A stretch of 64,000 nt of DNA, from the NCBI RefSeq assembly GCF_003605195.1, contig NZ_QYOS01000025.1, positions 372,001-436,000 of the forward strand, given 5' to 3'. How positions within the stretch are numbered: the stretch's first letter is position 1; every line of letters begins with the position of its first letter. The position numbers were made by a program, and so were the translations under genes. The stretch comes from Aurantiacibacter odishensis. Its GTDB lineage: Bacteria; Pseudomonadota; Alphaproteobacteria; Sphingomonadales; Sphingomonadaceae. The notes under the pieces are model-generated. The model worked only from the letters and a program-made list of their open reading frames with translations. It searched no databases and had not been told where the DNA came from. Of this stretch, positions 7,881-18,472 are shown one piece after another.

Positions 7881-9670
7881 CCGGCTTCTCTGACTGGATG
7901 GTCGACACCTTCATTTACACAGGGCTGCTGATTGCCCTTGTCCTGCTGCTGCGCCGTCCGGTGTCGCGCTGGTGCGGGCCGCAGGTGGCCTATGCGCTGT
8001 GGGCGCTGCCGTTCCTGCGCTTCGTCATGCCGCCCATCGTGCTGCCGGCGTGGATGGCTCCGGCAGAGCCAGAGGCGGTGGCGGCAACGGCTGCCGAGCC
8101 ATTGATGGTCATTATCTCCGACCCTGTCGAGACTGCCGCCGCCACGCACGCCGCCGCGGCTCCGGTGGTCGGCCTGGCCGTGTCGGACCTGCTGCTGCCG
8201 CTATGGATCGGTGGCGCGCTGGTGTTCCTTGGCTGGCGCGTGCGCGAATACTTCCAGATGCGGCAGAGCCTTCTGGAAGACGCGCGCCCCGTGGGCGAGG
8301 CGGGCAAGGTGCGGCTGGTGGAAACGCCCGCCGTCACCGGACCCGTTGCTTTCGGCATTGCCGACAAGGTGGTGGCCCTGCCGCCTGAATTCATGGCGCA
8401 TTACGACATTACAGCACGCGATATGGCCATTGCGCACGAACTTGCGCACCATCGCGGCTACGACCTCGTTGCCAACATCGCGGCGCAGCCGCTGTTGGCC
8501 TTGCACTGGTTCAATCCGCTCGCCTGGTGGGGCTGGCGAGCAATGCGCAGGGATCAGGAGGCGGCGTGCGATGCGCGCGTGGTCGCTGGCCGGGCGCAGG
8601 GAGAGAAAGCAGCCTACGCGCAGGTGATCGCCGGTTTCGCGACCGGAGACCACCATCTGGCCCTGGCTGCTCCCATGGCTTGTCCGGTGCTTGGAGAGAA
8701 GTCCATCATTCACCGTTTGAGGAGCCTCACCATGTCCGAAGTTTCATCCGGCCGTCGCCGCCTTGGTATCGCCGCGATCACCACCACCGCGCTTGCCCTG
8801 CCGCTGACAGCCTCGATCAGCTACGCCGCCAGCGACGCGCCCTTGCCGCCCGAGCCGCCTGCCGCGCCGCAGCCGCCCGAAGCGCCGCTGGCGCCCGATG
8901 CGCCGCTGCCTCCGCAGGCGCCCGAGGCGCCCTCCATCGAAAGCGTGGACCCGGACGAGCACGTCTATGTCCACGTCGACGAGGACAACGGGGAACGCCG
9001 CGTCATCCGCCATCGCATCACGCGCAGCGGCCAGCCGATGTCCGAAGCCGAGCTCGAAGCGCACATGGCGCGTATCGAGCGCGAGATGGAAGGCCGCGAG
9101 GCCGAGATCGAAGTGATCGTCGAACGCGCCATGGCCGAGGCCGAACGGGCGCAGGAAATGGGCGAACGCGCCCGCGAAATCGCCGCCCGCGCTCCCCAGG
9201 TCGAAATGGACTGCGACGGGGTGGACGAAAGCGGCATCGTGGAGCGCGAGCTTTCCGACGGACGCCGCGCCATCGTGATCTGCGAGCGCATGATCCACGA
9301 AAGCGCGCGCGCCGGATTGCAGGGCGCTGTGACCGGACTTCGGGAGGCGATCCGCGAGATGCGCCGGAACGACGAGATGCCTGCGGACCTGCGCGAGGAA
9401 ATCATTCGCAGCCTGGAGGAAGCCGTCGAGGAAATGCAGCGTGAGGGCGTGACCGCTGCCCGCGTGCGGGCCAAGGCCCAGGCACGCGTTGCGGCACCGG
9501 TATCGCGTGCATCGGCCGTGGCGATGCGCTGGCAGGGGCGGATGGTGTCGCCCATCCAGGTCTCCGCGCCTGTGCGCGTGCAAGTGCCGGAGCCTGTCTT
9601 TGCGCCTGCATTCGCGCCCGCTCCCGCGTCGGAAGAAGAGTGCGACGATCAGCGCGTCGTTCGCGCCTGA
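7877..9670 (+). CDS. M56-family (BlaR1-like) membrane metallopeptidase with a Pro-rich and coiled-coil C-terminus
   Basis: A 597-residue sensor/protease. N-terminal membrane helices (about 12-27, 38-60, 104-122) precede the gluzincin site: HELAH at residues 187-191 and a downstream EAACDARV segment (Glu228, Asp232) that completes the metal site. A further hydrophobic segment (about 297-315) ends the M56 module. In place of the penicillin-binding domain of BlaR1 there is a Pro/Ala-rich linker (about 320-355), then a charged helical region (about 385-520) and a Val/Pro-rich tail with a Cys near the end. The sensory input therefore differs from beta-lactam sensing. Overlaps the repressor gene by 4 bp. 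Confidence 0.88.
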   Translation: MTGFSDWMVDTFIYTGLLIALVLLLRRPVSRWCGPQVAYALWALPFLRFVMPPIVLPAWMAPAEPEAVAATAAEPLMVIISDPVETAAATHAAAAPVVGLAVSDLLLPLWIGGALVFLGWRVREYFQMRQSLLEDARPVGEAGKVRLVETPAVTGPVAFGIADKVVALPPEFMAHYDITARDMAIAHELAHHRGYDLVANIAAQPLLALHWFNPLAWWGWRAMRRDQEAACDARVVAGRAQGEKAAYAQVIAGFATGDHHLALAAPMACPVLGEKSIIHRLRSLTMSEVSSGRRRLGIAAITTTALALPLTASISYAASDAPLPPEPPAAPQPPEAPLAPDAPLPPQAPEAPSIESVDPDEHVYVHVDEDNGERRVIRHRITRSGQPMSEAELEAHMARIEREMEGREAEIEVIVERAMAEAERAQEMGERAREIAARAPQVEMDCDGVDESGIVERELSDGRRAIVICERMIHESARAGLQGAVTGLREAIREMRRNDEMPADLREEIIRSLEEAVEEMQREGVTAARVRAKAQARVAAPVSRASAVAMRWQGRMVSPIQVSAPVRVQVPEPVFAPAFAPAPASEEECDDQRVVRA

Positions 9671-9671
9671 T

Positions 9672-10286
9672 CTAGTCGACCTGCTGTACGACGGGACGCG
9701 AGACGAACTGCGTCCCGTCGTCGCCCACTGTCGTAATCTGCCAGTCCGGCTCTGCGGGCACGGTGGATTCGCCATCCTGCATGGCCGCCAGCATTTCGGG
9801 CGGCATCGGGCGTGCCGGGTAGGGGCAGTCGCGCGCTTCGCCCAGGCCCTTCAGGTAGGCGCGGCGCATCAGCCCGGCGGCTATCGCCTGGCGGAACTTG
9901 TACTCGTGCTCGTTCGCGCCTGAGATCTCGCGGATGATGCCGCGGAAGGGGATGAACATGCCCACCGCGCGCTGCGCCACGCCGGTCACGGTCAGGCGGT
10001 TGCCTTCCTCGTCCCGCGTATCGAAATCGTCGCCCAGCACCGCATCGAGATCGGCAATGCCGCTGCGGATGTTGTCGCAGTCGTCCAGTCCCTCGTTCGC
10101 ATAGGCGTTTTCGCGCGCCCACAGCAGGATCGGCGGGATCGGATCGCGCGCCAGGTTCAGGTCCGACAGCGGCGTCATGGCGACATCCAGCGCATCGGGA
10201 TTGCGGTCCGTCACGTCCTCCTGCCCCATCGCCGGCGTGGCGAAAGCGAGGAGGGGCAGGGCGAGGAGAGTTGCGACCCGGTTCAT
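9672..10286 (-). CDS. Secreted hypothetical protein
   Basis: The function was not recognised. The ATG at 10286 opens a signal peptide (MNRVATLLALPLLAFATPAMGQ), giving 204 residues, most of them acidic. The mature part contains two cysteines (in LDDCDNI and ARDCPYP) that could form a disulfide. A segment around VTGVAQRAVGMFIPFRGIIREI is moderately hydrophobic. The gene begins one base after the stop of the upstream zinc metallopeptidase gene, so the two are very probably translationally coupled. It converges with the M56 gene. Confidence 0.72.
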   Translation of the reverse strand: MNRVATLLALPLLAFATPAMGQEDVTDRNPDALDVAMTPLSDLNLARDPIPPILLWARENAYANEGLDDCDNIRSGIADLDAVLGDDFDTRDEEGNRLTVTGVAQRAVGMFIPFRGIIREISGANEHEYKFRQAIAAGLMRRAYLKGLGEARDCPYPARPMPPEMLAAMQDGESTVPAEPDWQITTVGDDGTQFVSRPVVQQVD

Positions 10287-10287
10287 A

Positions 10288-11145
10288 TCACGCTCGCAAA
10301 TAAGCTGCATCGCAGCGGTTGTCATCGGCGCTTTCCATGCCGAGGCGCAGGGCTTCCATGCGCTGCTGGCTGGTGCCGTGAGTGAAGCTTTCCGGGCCGA
10401 CGCGCCCCTGCGTCAGCGTATCGTCGCCGATTGCGGCGGCAGCGTTCATGCCTTCCTCGAAATCGCCGCGCTCGATCAGGTTACGGTTCCGTCCTGCCCA
10501 TACGCCCGCGTAACAGTCCGCATGAAGCTCCATCATCACCGATAGCTGGTTCTGCGCGCGTGGGTTCTGCGCCTGTGCGCTGCGGATCTGGTTGGAAATG
10601 CCGGTGACGGTCTGCACGTGGTGGGCATATTCGTGCGCCACGACATAGAGCCGCGCGAAATCGCCGCCGTCGCCCGCCATTTGCGCGAGCTGGTCGTAGA
10701 AGGCGACGTCGATGTACATCGTTTCGTCCGCCGGGCAGTAGAACGGCCCCATGCCGACAGAGCCGGTGCCGCATCCGGTGCGGAACTGCTGCGCCGTGGC
10801 GAACCGCAGCGTCGGCTGGCGGAACTCGTTGCCGAAGCCGGCTTCCTCGAACCGCTGCTGCCATGTCTCGTTCAGCGAGGTGAGGGCGGCACAGCTTTCC
10901 TGCGCATACTGGTTGGACGTGCAGATCGCCTGCTCGTCCTCTCCTTGCGGCGCGGATTGCTGCTGCTGGCCCTGCTGCATCCCCTCGACAGTCGCGGCGG
11001 TCTGCATCGGGTCCAGCCCGAAAGCGAAATAGCCGATGGCGGCGATGATGATGGTGCCGCAGCCAAGCCCTCCGGCCTTGCCCATGCCGCCACCGCCGGT
11101 GGTGCCGACCTTGATCTTGCCGGTGTCGAAGGGATTGAGTCTCAT
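10288..11145 (-). CDS. ypfJ: YpfJ-family neutral zinc metallopeptidase
   Basis: A 285-residue protein with a single N-terminal membrane helix (about residues 28-44) after a conserved polar start (RLNPFDTGKIKVG is the family's RxxR-like opening). A Gln-rich linker follows (about 56-65). The zincin motif HEYAHH is at 171-176, with the third ligand probably in MELHADC. Four cysteines before the active site suggest disulfides and a periplasmic location. The physiological substrate is unknown for the family. It is the first gene of a two-gene unit with the secreted protein downstream. Confidence 0.9.
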   Translation of the reverse strand: MRLNPFDTGKIKVGTTGGGGMGKAGGLGCGTIIIAAIGYFAFGLDPMQTAATVEGMQQGQQQQSAPQGEDEQAICTSNQYAQESCAALTSLNETWQQRFEEAGFGNEFRQPTLRFATAQQFRTGCGTGSVGMGPFYCPADETMYIDVAFYDQLAQMAGDGGDFARLYVVAHEYAHHVQTVTGISNQIRSAQAQNPRAQNQLSVMMELHADCYAGVWAGRNRNLIERGDFEEGMNAAAAIGDDTLTQGRVGPESFTHGTSQQRMEALRLGMESADDNRCDAAYLRA

Positions 11146-11240
11146 GCTTCGGTTACTCCCCGATTTTCATAATTTTGGCTGGACCATAGCCGCCATCCGG
11201 CTACCACCCTAGCCGCAATTCAAATCATCTGGAGACTTCA

Positions 11241-11996
11241 ATGTTCCTCGAAGGAAAGCGTGCCCTCGTCACCGGTTCGACCTCGGGCATCGGCCTCGCC
11301 ATCGCCCGTGCGTTGCGGGCCGAGGGGGCCGAGATCGTGCTGAACGGCTTTGGCGAGGAGTCCGAGATCGCGAAACTGTGCGAAGAGCTGGACGCGATGC
11401 ACTCGGGCGCGGACCTGACGGACGTTGCCGCGATCGAGACGATGATGGGCGATGCCGGAGGGATTGACATTCTCGTCAACAACGCAGGGATGCAGCACGT
11501 CGCCCCGGTGGAGGACTTCCCGGTCGACAAGTGGAACAAGATCATCGCTCTGAACCTGTCCGCCGCCTTCCACACCTGCCGCCTCGCCGTGCCGCATATG
11601 AAGCAGGCGGGCTGGGGGCGCATCATCAACACCGCCAGCGCGCACTCGACCACGGCCAGCCCCTACAAGGCCGCCTACGTCTCGGCGAAGCACGGCATTG
11701 CCGGCCTCACCAAGACCATCGCGCTGGAACTGGCCGAGCAGAACATCACCGCCAACTGCATCAGCCCCGGCTATGTCTGGACGCCGCTGGTGGAAAGCCA
11801 GATTCCCGACACGATGAAAAGCCGCGGCATGACGCGCGAGCAGGTAATCAACGACGTGCTGCTGGAACGCCAACCGTCGAAAAAGTTCGCCCAGCCCGAA
11901 GACGTGGGCGCGCTGGCTGTCTTCCTGTGCCGCGATGTGGCGCAGAATATTACCGGCGCGAATTACGAAATCGACGGTGGGTGGACGGCGCAGTAG
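11241..11996 (+). CDS. bdhA: 3-hydroxybutyrate dehydrogenase (SDR family)
   Basis: An NAD-dependent short-chain dehydrogenase that interconverts 3-hydroxybutyrate and acetoacetate. The Rossmann motif TGSTSGIG is at 11-18, NNAG at 80-83, and the catalytic Tyr146-x3-Lys150 lies in YVSAKHG with a Ser in NTASAHS before it. The C-terminal QPSKKFAQPEDVGALAVFLC and the ending YEIDGGWTAQ are characteristic of the D-beta-hydroxybutyrate branch. Length (251) is normal. A good ribosome-binding site (TCTGGAGA) precedes the ATG. No polyhydroxybutyrate genes are adjacent. Confidence 0.9.
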   Translation: MFLEGKRALVTGSTSGIGLAIARALRAEGAEIVLNGFGEESEIAKLCEELDAMHSGADLTDVAAIETMMGDAGGIDILVNNAGMQHVAPVEDFPVDKWNKIIALNLSAAFHTCRLAVPHMKQAGWGRIINTASAHSTTASPYKAAYVSAKHGIAGLTKTIALELAEQNITANCISPGYVWTPLVESQIPDTMKSRGMTREQVINDVLLERQPSKKFAQPEDVGALAVFLCRDVAQNITGANYEIDGGWTAQ

Positions 11997-12027
11997 GGGG
12001 GCGCCTTCGATTGTCCAATCTCACCCT

Positions 12028-12056
12028 CGTCATCCCAGCGAAAGCTGGGATCTCTC
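12028..12056. repeat. Left 29-bp inverted repeat with REP-like hairpin
   Basis: This copy is the exact reverse complement of 12370-12398. Its core, ATCCCAGCGAAAGCTGGGAT, is a perfect 8-bp hairpin with a GAAA loop. It sits 24 bp before the start of the GIY-YIG gene. Such GTCATCCCAGC palindromes resemble dispersed REP-type elements. Confidence 0.9.
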
Positions 12057-12080
12057 CCATCACGCCCCACGTCATCTGAA

Positions 12081-12365
12081 ATGGGCGGCTGGGTCTACAT
12101 CATGACGAACAAGCGTCACGGCGTTCTGTATATCGGCGTGACTTCCGATATTTCCTCCCGGACCATGCAGCACAGATCAGGCACTGGCTCGGCTTTCTGT
12201 CGCCGCTATGGCCTGGACGTGCTCGTCTATGCCGAACGTCACGAGACAATAACCGATGCGATAGCAAGAGAGAAAGCCATGAAGGCATGGAAGCGGGCGT
12301 GGAAGATCGAACTGATCGAGAAGGTCAATCCTGACTGGGACGACTATTTCGAGCATCTGGCTTGA
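12081..12365 (+). CDS. Single-domain GIY-YIG nuclease
   Basis: A 94-residue GIY-YIG protein of the UPF0213/YhbQ-like class. The first motif is VYIM (residues 5-8) and the second LYIGVT (16-21). The conserved arginine is in DISSRTMQHR (Arg27) and the metal-binding glutamate is Glu64 in REKAMKAWKR. No DNA-binding domain is attached. The gene is tightly bracketed by the two arms of a perfect inverted repeat: 24 bp before the start and 4 bp after the stop. This is the layout of a gene travelling with, or acting on, a palindromic repeat, although mobility is only inferred. Such proteins are often called structure-specific nucleases without proof. Confidence 0.9.
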   Translation: MGGWVYIMTNKRHGVLYIGVTSDISSRTMQHRSGTGSAFCRRYGLDVLVYAERHETITDAIAREKAMKAWKRAWKIELIEKVNPDWDDYFEHLA

Positions 12366-13961
<1,596 letters not shown>

Positions 13962-14166
13962 GGTGCCCGGCGGGCCGGTTTCCTACCGTTGCCGGGGGGC
14001 CTAGCTTGCCCGGCATGACACACGTTCTCGTCCCGACCGCCGCGTTTCACGCAAAGGTTACAGGTCCAACAGCCGGTTCTTCGCGCAAGTCGCTGCGAGG
14101 AAACGGAAATTCGGGCGGGGCAACTATTTCAAAGAGGGGCCTTAGGCGTTCCACAATGGTGACAGA

Positions 14167-15345
14167 ATGACCCCTTCCGCCCGCGTCCAGGCCGCTATCG
14201 AGATACTCGATGCCGTGATCGAAGCCGCCCGTTCCGGCGGTGCCCCGGCAGACAGGCTGGTGGCCGAGTGGTTCAAGAACCACCGCTTCGCCGGCTCGAA
14301 GGACAAGCGCGCCATCCGCGAGCACGTCTACGACGCGATCCGTGCCTGCGGCCCGGTGCCCGCCAATGGTCGCGCTGCCATGCTGGGGCTGGCCGAAGAG
14401 CAGCCCGAGCTTCGCGACCTGTTCGACGGTTCGCAATACGGCCCCGCCGCGATTGGCGAGGGCGAACGCCCGGCCGAGGGCGGCATCGCGCCCGAGTGGC
14501 TTGAGGATCGCCTGATCGCCAGCGGCGTCGGGGAGGACGAGGCCTTGGCGCTGCTGGGCCGCGCGCCGCTGGACGTGCGGATCAACCGGCTGAAAGTGTC
14601 CGGCGCGCTGGAAGGCTTGCCAGAAGAAGGCGAGCCGCTGGCGCTGCCCGGTGCGCTGCGCTTCCCGTCCGGCACGCAAGTCTCCACATGGGACGCGTTC
14701 GGGCACGGACTGATCGAGGTGCAGGACCTGGGCAGTCAGGCCGCTTGCATGGCCGTGGGCGCGCAGCCGGGAGAAACCGTGGTGGACCTGTGCGCCGGGG
14801 CCGGGGGCAAGACCCTCGCACTGGCCGCAGCCATGGCGAACGAGGGCGCGCTGGTCGCCGCCGATACCGACAAGCGCCGCCTCTCTCAGCTTGGCCCGCG
14901 CGCCGAGCGGGCAGGGGTGCTGATCGCGCGCGAGGTACTGCTCGATCCCGGCAAGGAGGCCGAGGCGCTGGAGGAATGGCTGGGCGAGGCCGACCGCGTT
15001 CTCGTCGACGCACCGTGTTCCGGCACAGGCACGTGGCGACGCAATCCCGAAGCGCGCTGGCGCCTGTCGGAGGGTGAGTTGCAGAAGCTCACTGCCTTGC
15101 AGGCGCGGCTGCTGCGGATCGCCGCAGACCTGGTGAAACCGGGCGGCACGCTGACCTATGTCACCTGCTCGCTGCTGGACGAGGAAGGGGCCGGGCAGGT
15201 CGATGCCTTCCTCAGGCAGAACCCCGGCTGGAGTGCGGATATGCCCGACCTTCGACTCGGCGCCCCGCGCGGCGCGGGAATACGCCTCTCGCCGTCCCGC
15301 GATGCCACGGACGGATTTTTCATCGCACGTCTATGTAAGGCGTGA
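14167..15345 (+). CDS. RsmB-family 16S rRNA m5C methyltransferase
   Basis: A 392-residue SAM-dependent RNA methyltransferase that probably forms m5C in rRNA. The N-terminal NusB-like helical region (about 1-70) is followed by the catalytic domain. The SAM motif is VDLCAGAGGKTLALA (about 206-220). The two m5C cysteines are Cys284 in DAPCSGTG and Cys334 in TYVTCSLLDEE. FFIARL at the end is typical. The specific position methylated cannot be read from sequence. About 200 bp with no credible gene separate it from guaB. Confidence 0.9.
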   Translation: MTPSARVQAAIEILDAVIEAARSGGAPADRLVAEWFKNHRFAGSKDKRAIREHVYDAIRACGPVPANGRAAMLGLAEEQPELRDLFDGSQYGPAAIGEGERPAEGGIAPEWLEDRLIASGVGEDEALALLGRAPLDVRINRLKVSGALEGLPEEGEPLALPGALRFPSGTQVSTWDAFGHGLIEVQDLGSQAACMAVGAQPGETVVDLCAGAGGKTLALAAAMANEGALVAADTDKRRLSQLGPRAERAGVLIAREVLLDPGKEAEALEEWLGEADRVLVDAPCSGTGTWRRNPEARWRLSEGELQKLTALQARLLRIAADLVKPGGTLTYVTCSLLDEEGAGQVDAFLRQNPGWSADMPDLRLGAPRGAGIRLSPSRDATDGFFIARLCKA

Positions 15346-15406
15346 TAACACCCTCCAGATGGACGAAATCAATCTCTCTCTTGCGTCCAAGTTGAAGGAG
15401 TACGCC

Positions 15407-15904
15407 ATGCGCTTCGCACCCGTAGCCGCCGCCCTGTCCCTTGCATTCGCCACCACGGCCAGCATCGGGCAAGCGAGCGACTACGAAGCCGATCCGCGGG
15501 CCGTGGCGCTGGTGGCCGAAGGCAATGCCGCGCTGGAGATGGGCGAAACGCAGGCCGCGATCGACGCGTTCGAGGCTGCGCTCGCCATCGATCCGGGCTA
15601 CACCGATGTCTACCTGGACCTTGCGAACGCTGCCCGCGTCGAAGGGCTGCAGGGTAAGGCGATCCACTTCTACCGCGAGGCGCAGGAACGCGATCCCGAA
15701 AACCTCGCCGCCATCACGGGCGAGGGCGAGGCGCTGGTGGAGAAGGGCGCGCTCAGCGCCGCGCGGGAGAACCTGACGCGGTTGCAGACCCTGTGCGGCG
15801 AAACCTGCACCGAAACCGTGCAACTCGCCGCCGCCATCGATCGCGGCCCGCCGGTGATGACGGCCGAAGCCATCCCCGTTGACGAGGACGTGGTCCAGAA
15901 CTGA
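15407..15904 (+). CDS. Secreted TPR-repeat protein
   Basis: A 165-residue protein. The ATG at 15407 was chosen because it follows GAAGGAG and opens a signal peptide (MRFAPVAAALSLAFATTASIG); an in-frame ATG at 15359 would place the hydrophobic segment internally. Two to three tetratricopeptide repeats lie between about residues 35 and 120 (ALEMGETQAAIDAFEAALAI, then EGLQGKAIHFYREAQERDP). A Cys pair (LCGETC) follows. Probably a periplasmic scaffold; partner unknown. It may be cotranscribed with the upstream methyltransferase gene. Confidence 0.8.
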   Translation: MRFAPVAAALSLAFATTASIGQASDYEADPRAVALVAEGNAALEMGETQAAIDAFEAALAIDPGYTDVYLDLANAARVEGLQGKAIHFYREAQERDPENLAAITGEGEALVEKGALSAARENLTRLQTLCGETCTETVQLAAAIDRGPPVMTAEAIPVDEDVVQN

Positions 15905-15919
15905 GGGAAATTCGCTTGC

Positions 15920-16402
15920 CTACAGGTGCGGTTTGAAGGCTGAGACCACCGTCTCGTAAACCTCGCGCTTGAACGGCACGATCAGCTCGGGAAGCAGGTC
16001 CGGATCGACCCATTTCCATTCGCAGAATTCGGGGTGCTTGAAAGCATCAAGGTCGATATCGCTGTCCTCGCCGGTAAAGCGCACCAGGTACCATGCCTGC
16101 CGCTGGCCCTTGTACTTGCCGCCCCACAGCTTGCCGTGCAGTTCCTTGGGCAGGTCGTAATAGAGCTCTTCCTCCATCCGGTGAACGATCTGCAGGTGGC
16201 GGGTGGTGACGCCCGTCTCCTCCCCCAGTTCTCGGAACATGGCCTCGTCCAGGTCCTCGCCATCGTCGACGCCGCCCTGCGGCATCTGCCACCAGTCGCC
16301 TTCCTTGTTGTCGATCCGCTTGCCGACAAAGGCTTCCCCGGCGGAATTGATCATCATCGTGCCAACGCACGGGCGGTATTGCAGCTTGTCCGGTCTGGTC
16401 AT
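15920..16402 (-). CDS. rppH: RNA pyrophosphohydrolase (Nudix)
   Basis: Removes pyrophosphate from mRNA 5' triphosphate ends and so starts mRNA decay, or acts on dinucleoside polyphosphates. The full Nudix box is visible at residues 43-65, from GGVDDGEDLDE to RELGEETGV. The family start RPCVGTMMIN and the WWQMPQGG segment before the box match RppH. Length (160) is typical. It is convergent with the TPR gene and divergent from korA. Confidence 0.93.
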   Translation of the reverse strand: MTRPDKLQYRPCVGTMMINSAGEAFVGKRIDNKEGDWWQMPQGGVDDGEDLDEAMFRELGEETGVTTRHLQIVHRMEEELYYDLPKELHGKLWGGKYKGQRQAWYLVRFTGEDSDIDLDAFKHPEFCEWKWVDPDLLPELIVPFKREVYETVVSAFKPHL

Positions 16403-16546
16403 GGTGCTGCATCTAGGATGGTGGAGAGGTGAAAGCCAGCTATTGCCGCCGAAACAGAAAAACTTGATTGTCTTGGGGCGGAGAGGAACCTAGGTCGCCC
16501 GCATACGCTGGGGCCACAAGCCCCGACGCGGCAGGAAGAATTTACA

Positions 16547-18472
16547 ATGGCTACACAGACGGCTGAAGCACAGCCCGACACTCAGGTTCAGGACTCGATG
16601 GTGGTCCGTTTCGCTGGCGACAGCGGCGACGGAATGCAGCTGACGGGCGGACAGTTCACCCTGTCCACCGCGCTGGCGGGCAACGATCTTGCCACTTTCC
16701 CCGATTTCCCCGCCGAAATCCGCGCGCCGCAGGGCACGCTGTTCGGCGTTTCGGCGTTCCAGATCAACTTCGGCAGCCGCCAGATCAACACCGCGGGCGA
16801 CGCGCCCGATGTACTGGTGGCGATGAACCCGGCGGCGCTTAAGGTGAACCTCGCTTCGCTGAAGCCCGGCGGCCTGATCATCGCCGACAGCGGCGCTTTC
16901 ACCAAGCGTAACCTGGAAAAGGCGCATTACGAGGAAAACCCGCTGGAAGACGGCAGCCTTGCCAAGTTCGACCTGCTGGCCTTCGACATTTCCGAACGCA
17001 CGATCGAGGCGGTGAAGCCCTTCGGCCTCGGCAACAAGGATGCGCTGCGGTCCAAGAACATGTGGACGCTGGGCCTGGCGCTGTGGATGTTCGATCGTCC
17101 GCGCGAACCGCTGCACGACTGGCTGAAGGCCAAGTTCAAGAGCAAGCCCGAGATTGCCGAGGCGAACATCGCCGCGCTCGACGCGGGCCATGCCTATGGC
17201 GAGACGGCGGAGCTTTCCGGCCCGCTGAAGCAGGTGCACATGCCGCCGCGCCCGGTGGAACCGGGCCTCTACCGCACCATCACCGGCGCGGAGAGCGTGT
17301 CGCTCGGCCTCGTGGCGGGCGCGCAGCTGGCGGAACTGCCGATGTTCTTCGGCGGCTATCCCATCACGCCCGCATCAGCAATCCTCCACCACCTCGCACG
17401 GCTGAAGGAGTTCGACGTCACCACCTTCCAGGCGGAGGACGAGATCGCCGCGATCTGCGCCGCGATCGGTGCGAGCTATGCCGGCCAGCTGGGCGTCACC
17501 AGTTCATCCGGCCCCGGCATTGCGCTGAAGACCGAGGCGATGGGCCTTGGCATCATGGTGGAATTGCCGCTGGTGATCGTGAACTCGCAGCGCGGCGGCC
17601 CGTCCACCGGCCTGCCGACGAAGACCGAGCAGAGCGATCTCTACCAGGCCGTCTACGGTCGCAACGGCGATGCGCCCATGCCGGTTATCGCCGCGCGCAG
17701 CCCTGCCGACGCCTTCGACGTCGCTATCGAGGCCTGCCGCATCGCCACGCAGTACATGACGCCTGTCATGCTGCTGACAGACGGCTACATCGCCAACGCC
17801 GCGGAGCCGTGGAAAGTCCCCGATCCTTCCGCATACGAGCCGTTTCCGGCGACCTTCCTCGAGGAGCTGCCCGAAGGCGAGGAGTTCCTCCCCTACAAGC
17901 GCGACGAGAAGGGCGCGCGTCCCTGGGTGAAGCCCGGCACGCCCGGCCTGATGCATCGCGTCGGCGGCATCGAGAAGCACGAGACCACCGGCAACATCGA
18001 CTATTCGCCCGCCAACCACCAGCGCATGACCGAGCTTCGCCGCGACAAGGTGGCGAACATCGTCGTGCCCGACCAGGAAGTGTCCTGGGGTGAGGATACC
18101 GGCGATCTCGTCGTGGTGGGCTGGGGCAGCACCTACGGCCCGATCAAACAGGCGGTGAACCGCTGGATCGAGAAAGGCGCGAAGGTGTCCCACGTTCACG
18201 TGCGCCACATCTGGCCGCTGCCGCAGAACCTCGGAAAGCTGCTCTCCGGCTTCAAGCACGTGCTGATGCCGGAAATGAACACCGGCCAGTTCAAGACGCT
18301 GCTGCGCGACCAGTTCCTGATCGATGCCGAAAGCCTGACCAAGACCAGCGGCCAGCCGTTTCAGATCGCCGAACTGGAGGAAGCCATCGGGCGCTGCCTG
18401 AACGAGAAGTGCGGCGGCAAGATCGGCACCAATGACGACCAGCTTCCCAATCCGGTGGGAGTCGAGAAATGA
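16547..18472 (+). CDS. korA: 2-oxoacid:acceptor oxidoreductase, alpha subunit (KorA-type)
   Basis: A 641-residue fusion of the gamma-type domain (N-terminal, with GDSGDGMQLTG and FPAEIRAPQGT) and the alpha pyrimidine-binding domain. GGYPITPAS, TFQAEDEIAAI and SSSGPGIALKTEAMGLG are diagnostic. With KorB it forms CoA-dependent 2-oxoglutarate:ferredoxin oxidoreductase, which makes succinyl-CoA and reduced ferredoxin. Substrate choice is inferred from the family. korB follows with a 4-bp ATGA overlap. There is no delta subunit with iron-sulfur clusters, as in other two-subunit forms from aerobes. Confidence 0.94.
   Translation: MATQTAEAQPDTQVQDSMVVRFAGDSGDGMQLTGGQFTLSTALAGNDLATFPDFPAEIRAPQGTLFGVSAFQINFGSRQINTAGDAPDVLVAMNPAALKVNLASLKPGGLIIADSGAFTKRNLEKAHYEENPLEDGSLAKFDLLAFDISERTIEAVKPFGLGNKDALRSKNMWTLGLALWMFDRPREPLHDWLKAKFKSKPEIAEANIAALDAGHAYGETAELSGPLKQVHMPPRPVEPGLYRTITGAESVSLGLVAGAQLAELPMFFGGYPITPASAILHHLARLKEFDVTTFQAEDEIAAICAAIGASYAGQLGVTSSSGPGIALKTEAMGLGIMVELPLVIVNSQRGGPSTGLPTKTEQSDLYQAVYGRNGDAPMPVIAARSPADAFDVAIEACRIATQYMTPVMLLTDGYIANAAEPWKVPDPSAYEPFPATFLEELPEGEEFLPYKRDEKGARPWVKPGTPGLMHRVGGIEKHETTGNIDYSPANHQRMTELRRDKVANIVVPDQEVSWGEDTGDLVVVGWGSTYGPIKQAVNRWIEKGAKVSHVHVRHIWPLPQNLGKLLSGFKHVLMPEMNTGQFKTLLRDQFLIDAESLTKTSGQPFQIAELEEAIGRCLNEKCGGKIGTNDDQLPNPVGVEK

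Noticed and set aside
14016-14170. Short frame between guaB and the RsmB-like gene
   Set aside because: 51 codons, no ribosome-binding site, overlaps the next start and has no recognisable features.
15359-15406. Upstream start for the TPR protein
   Set aside because: It would bury the signal peptide; the start at 15407 has the better ribosome-binding site.
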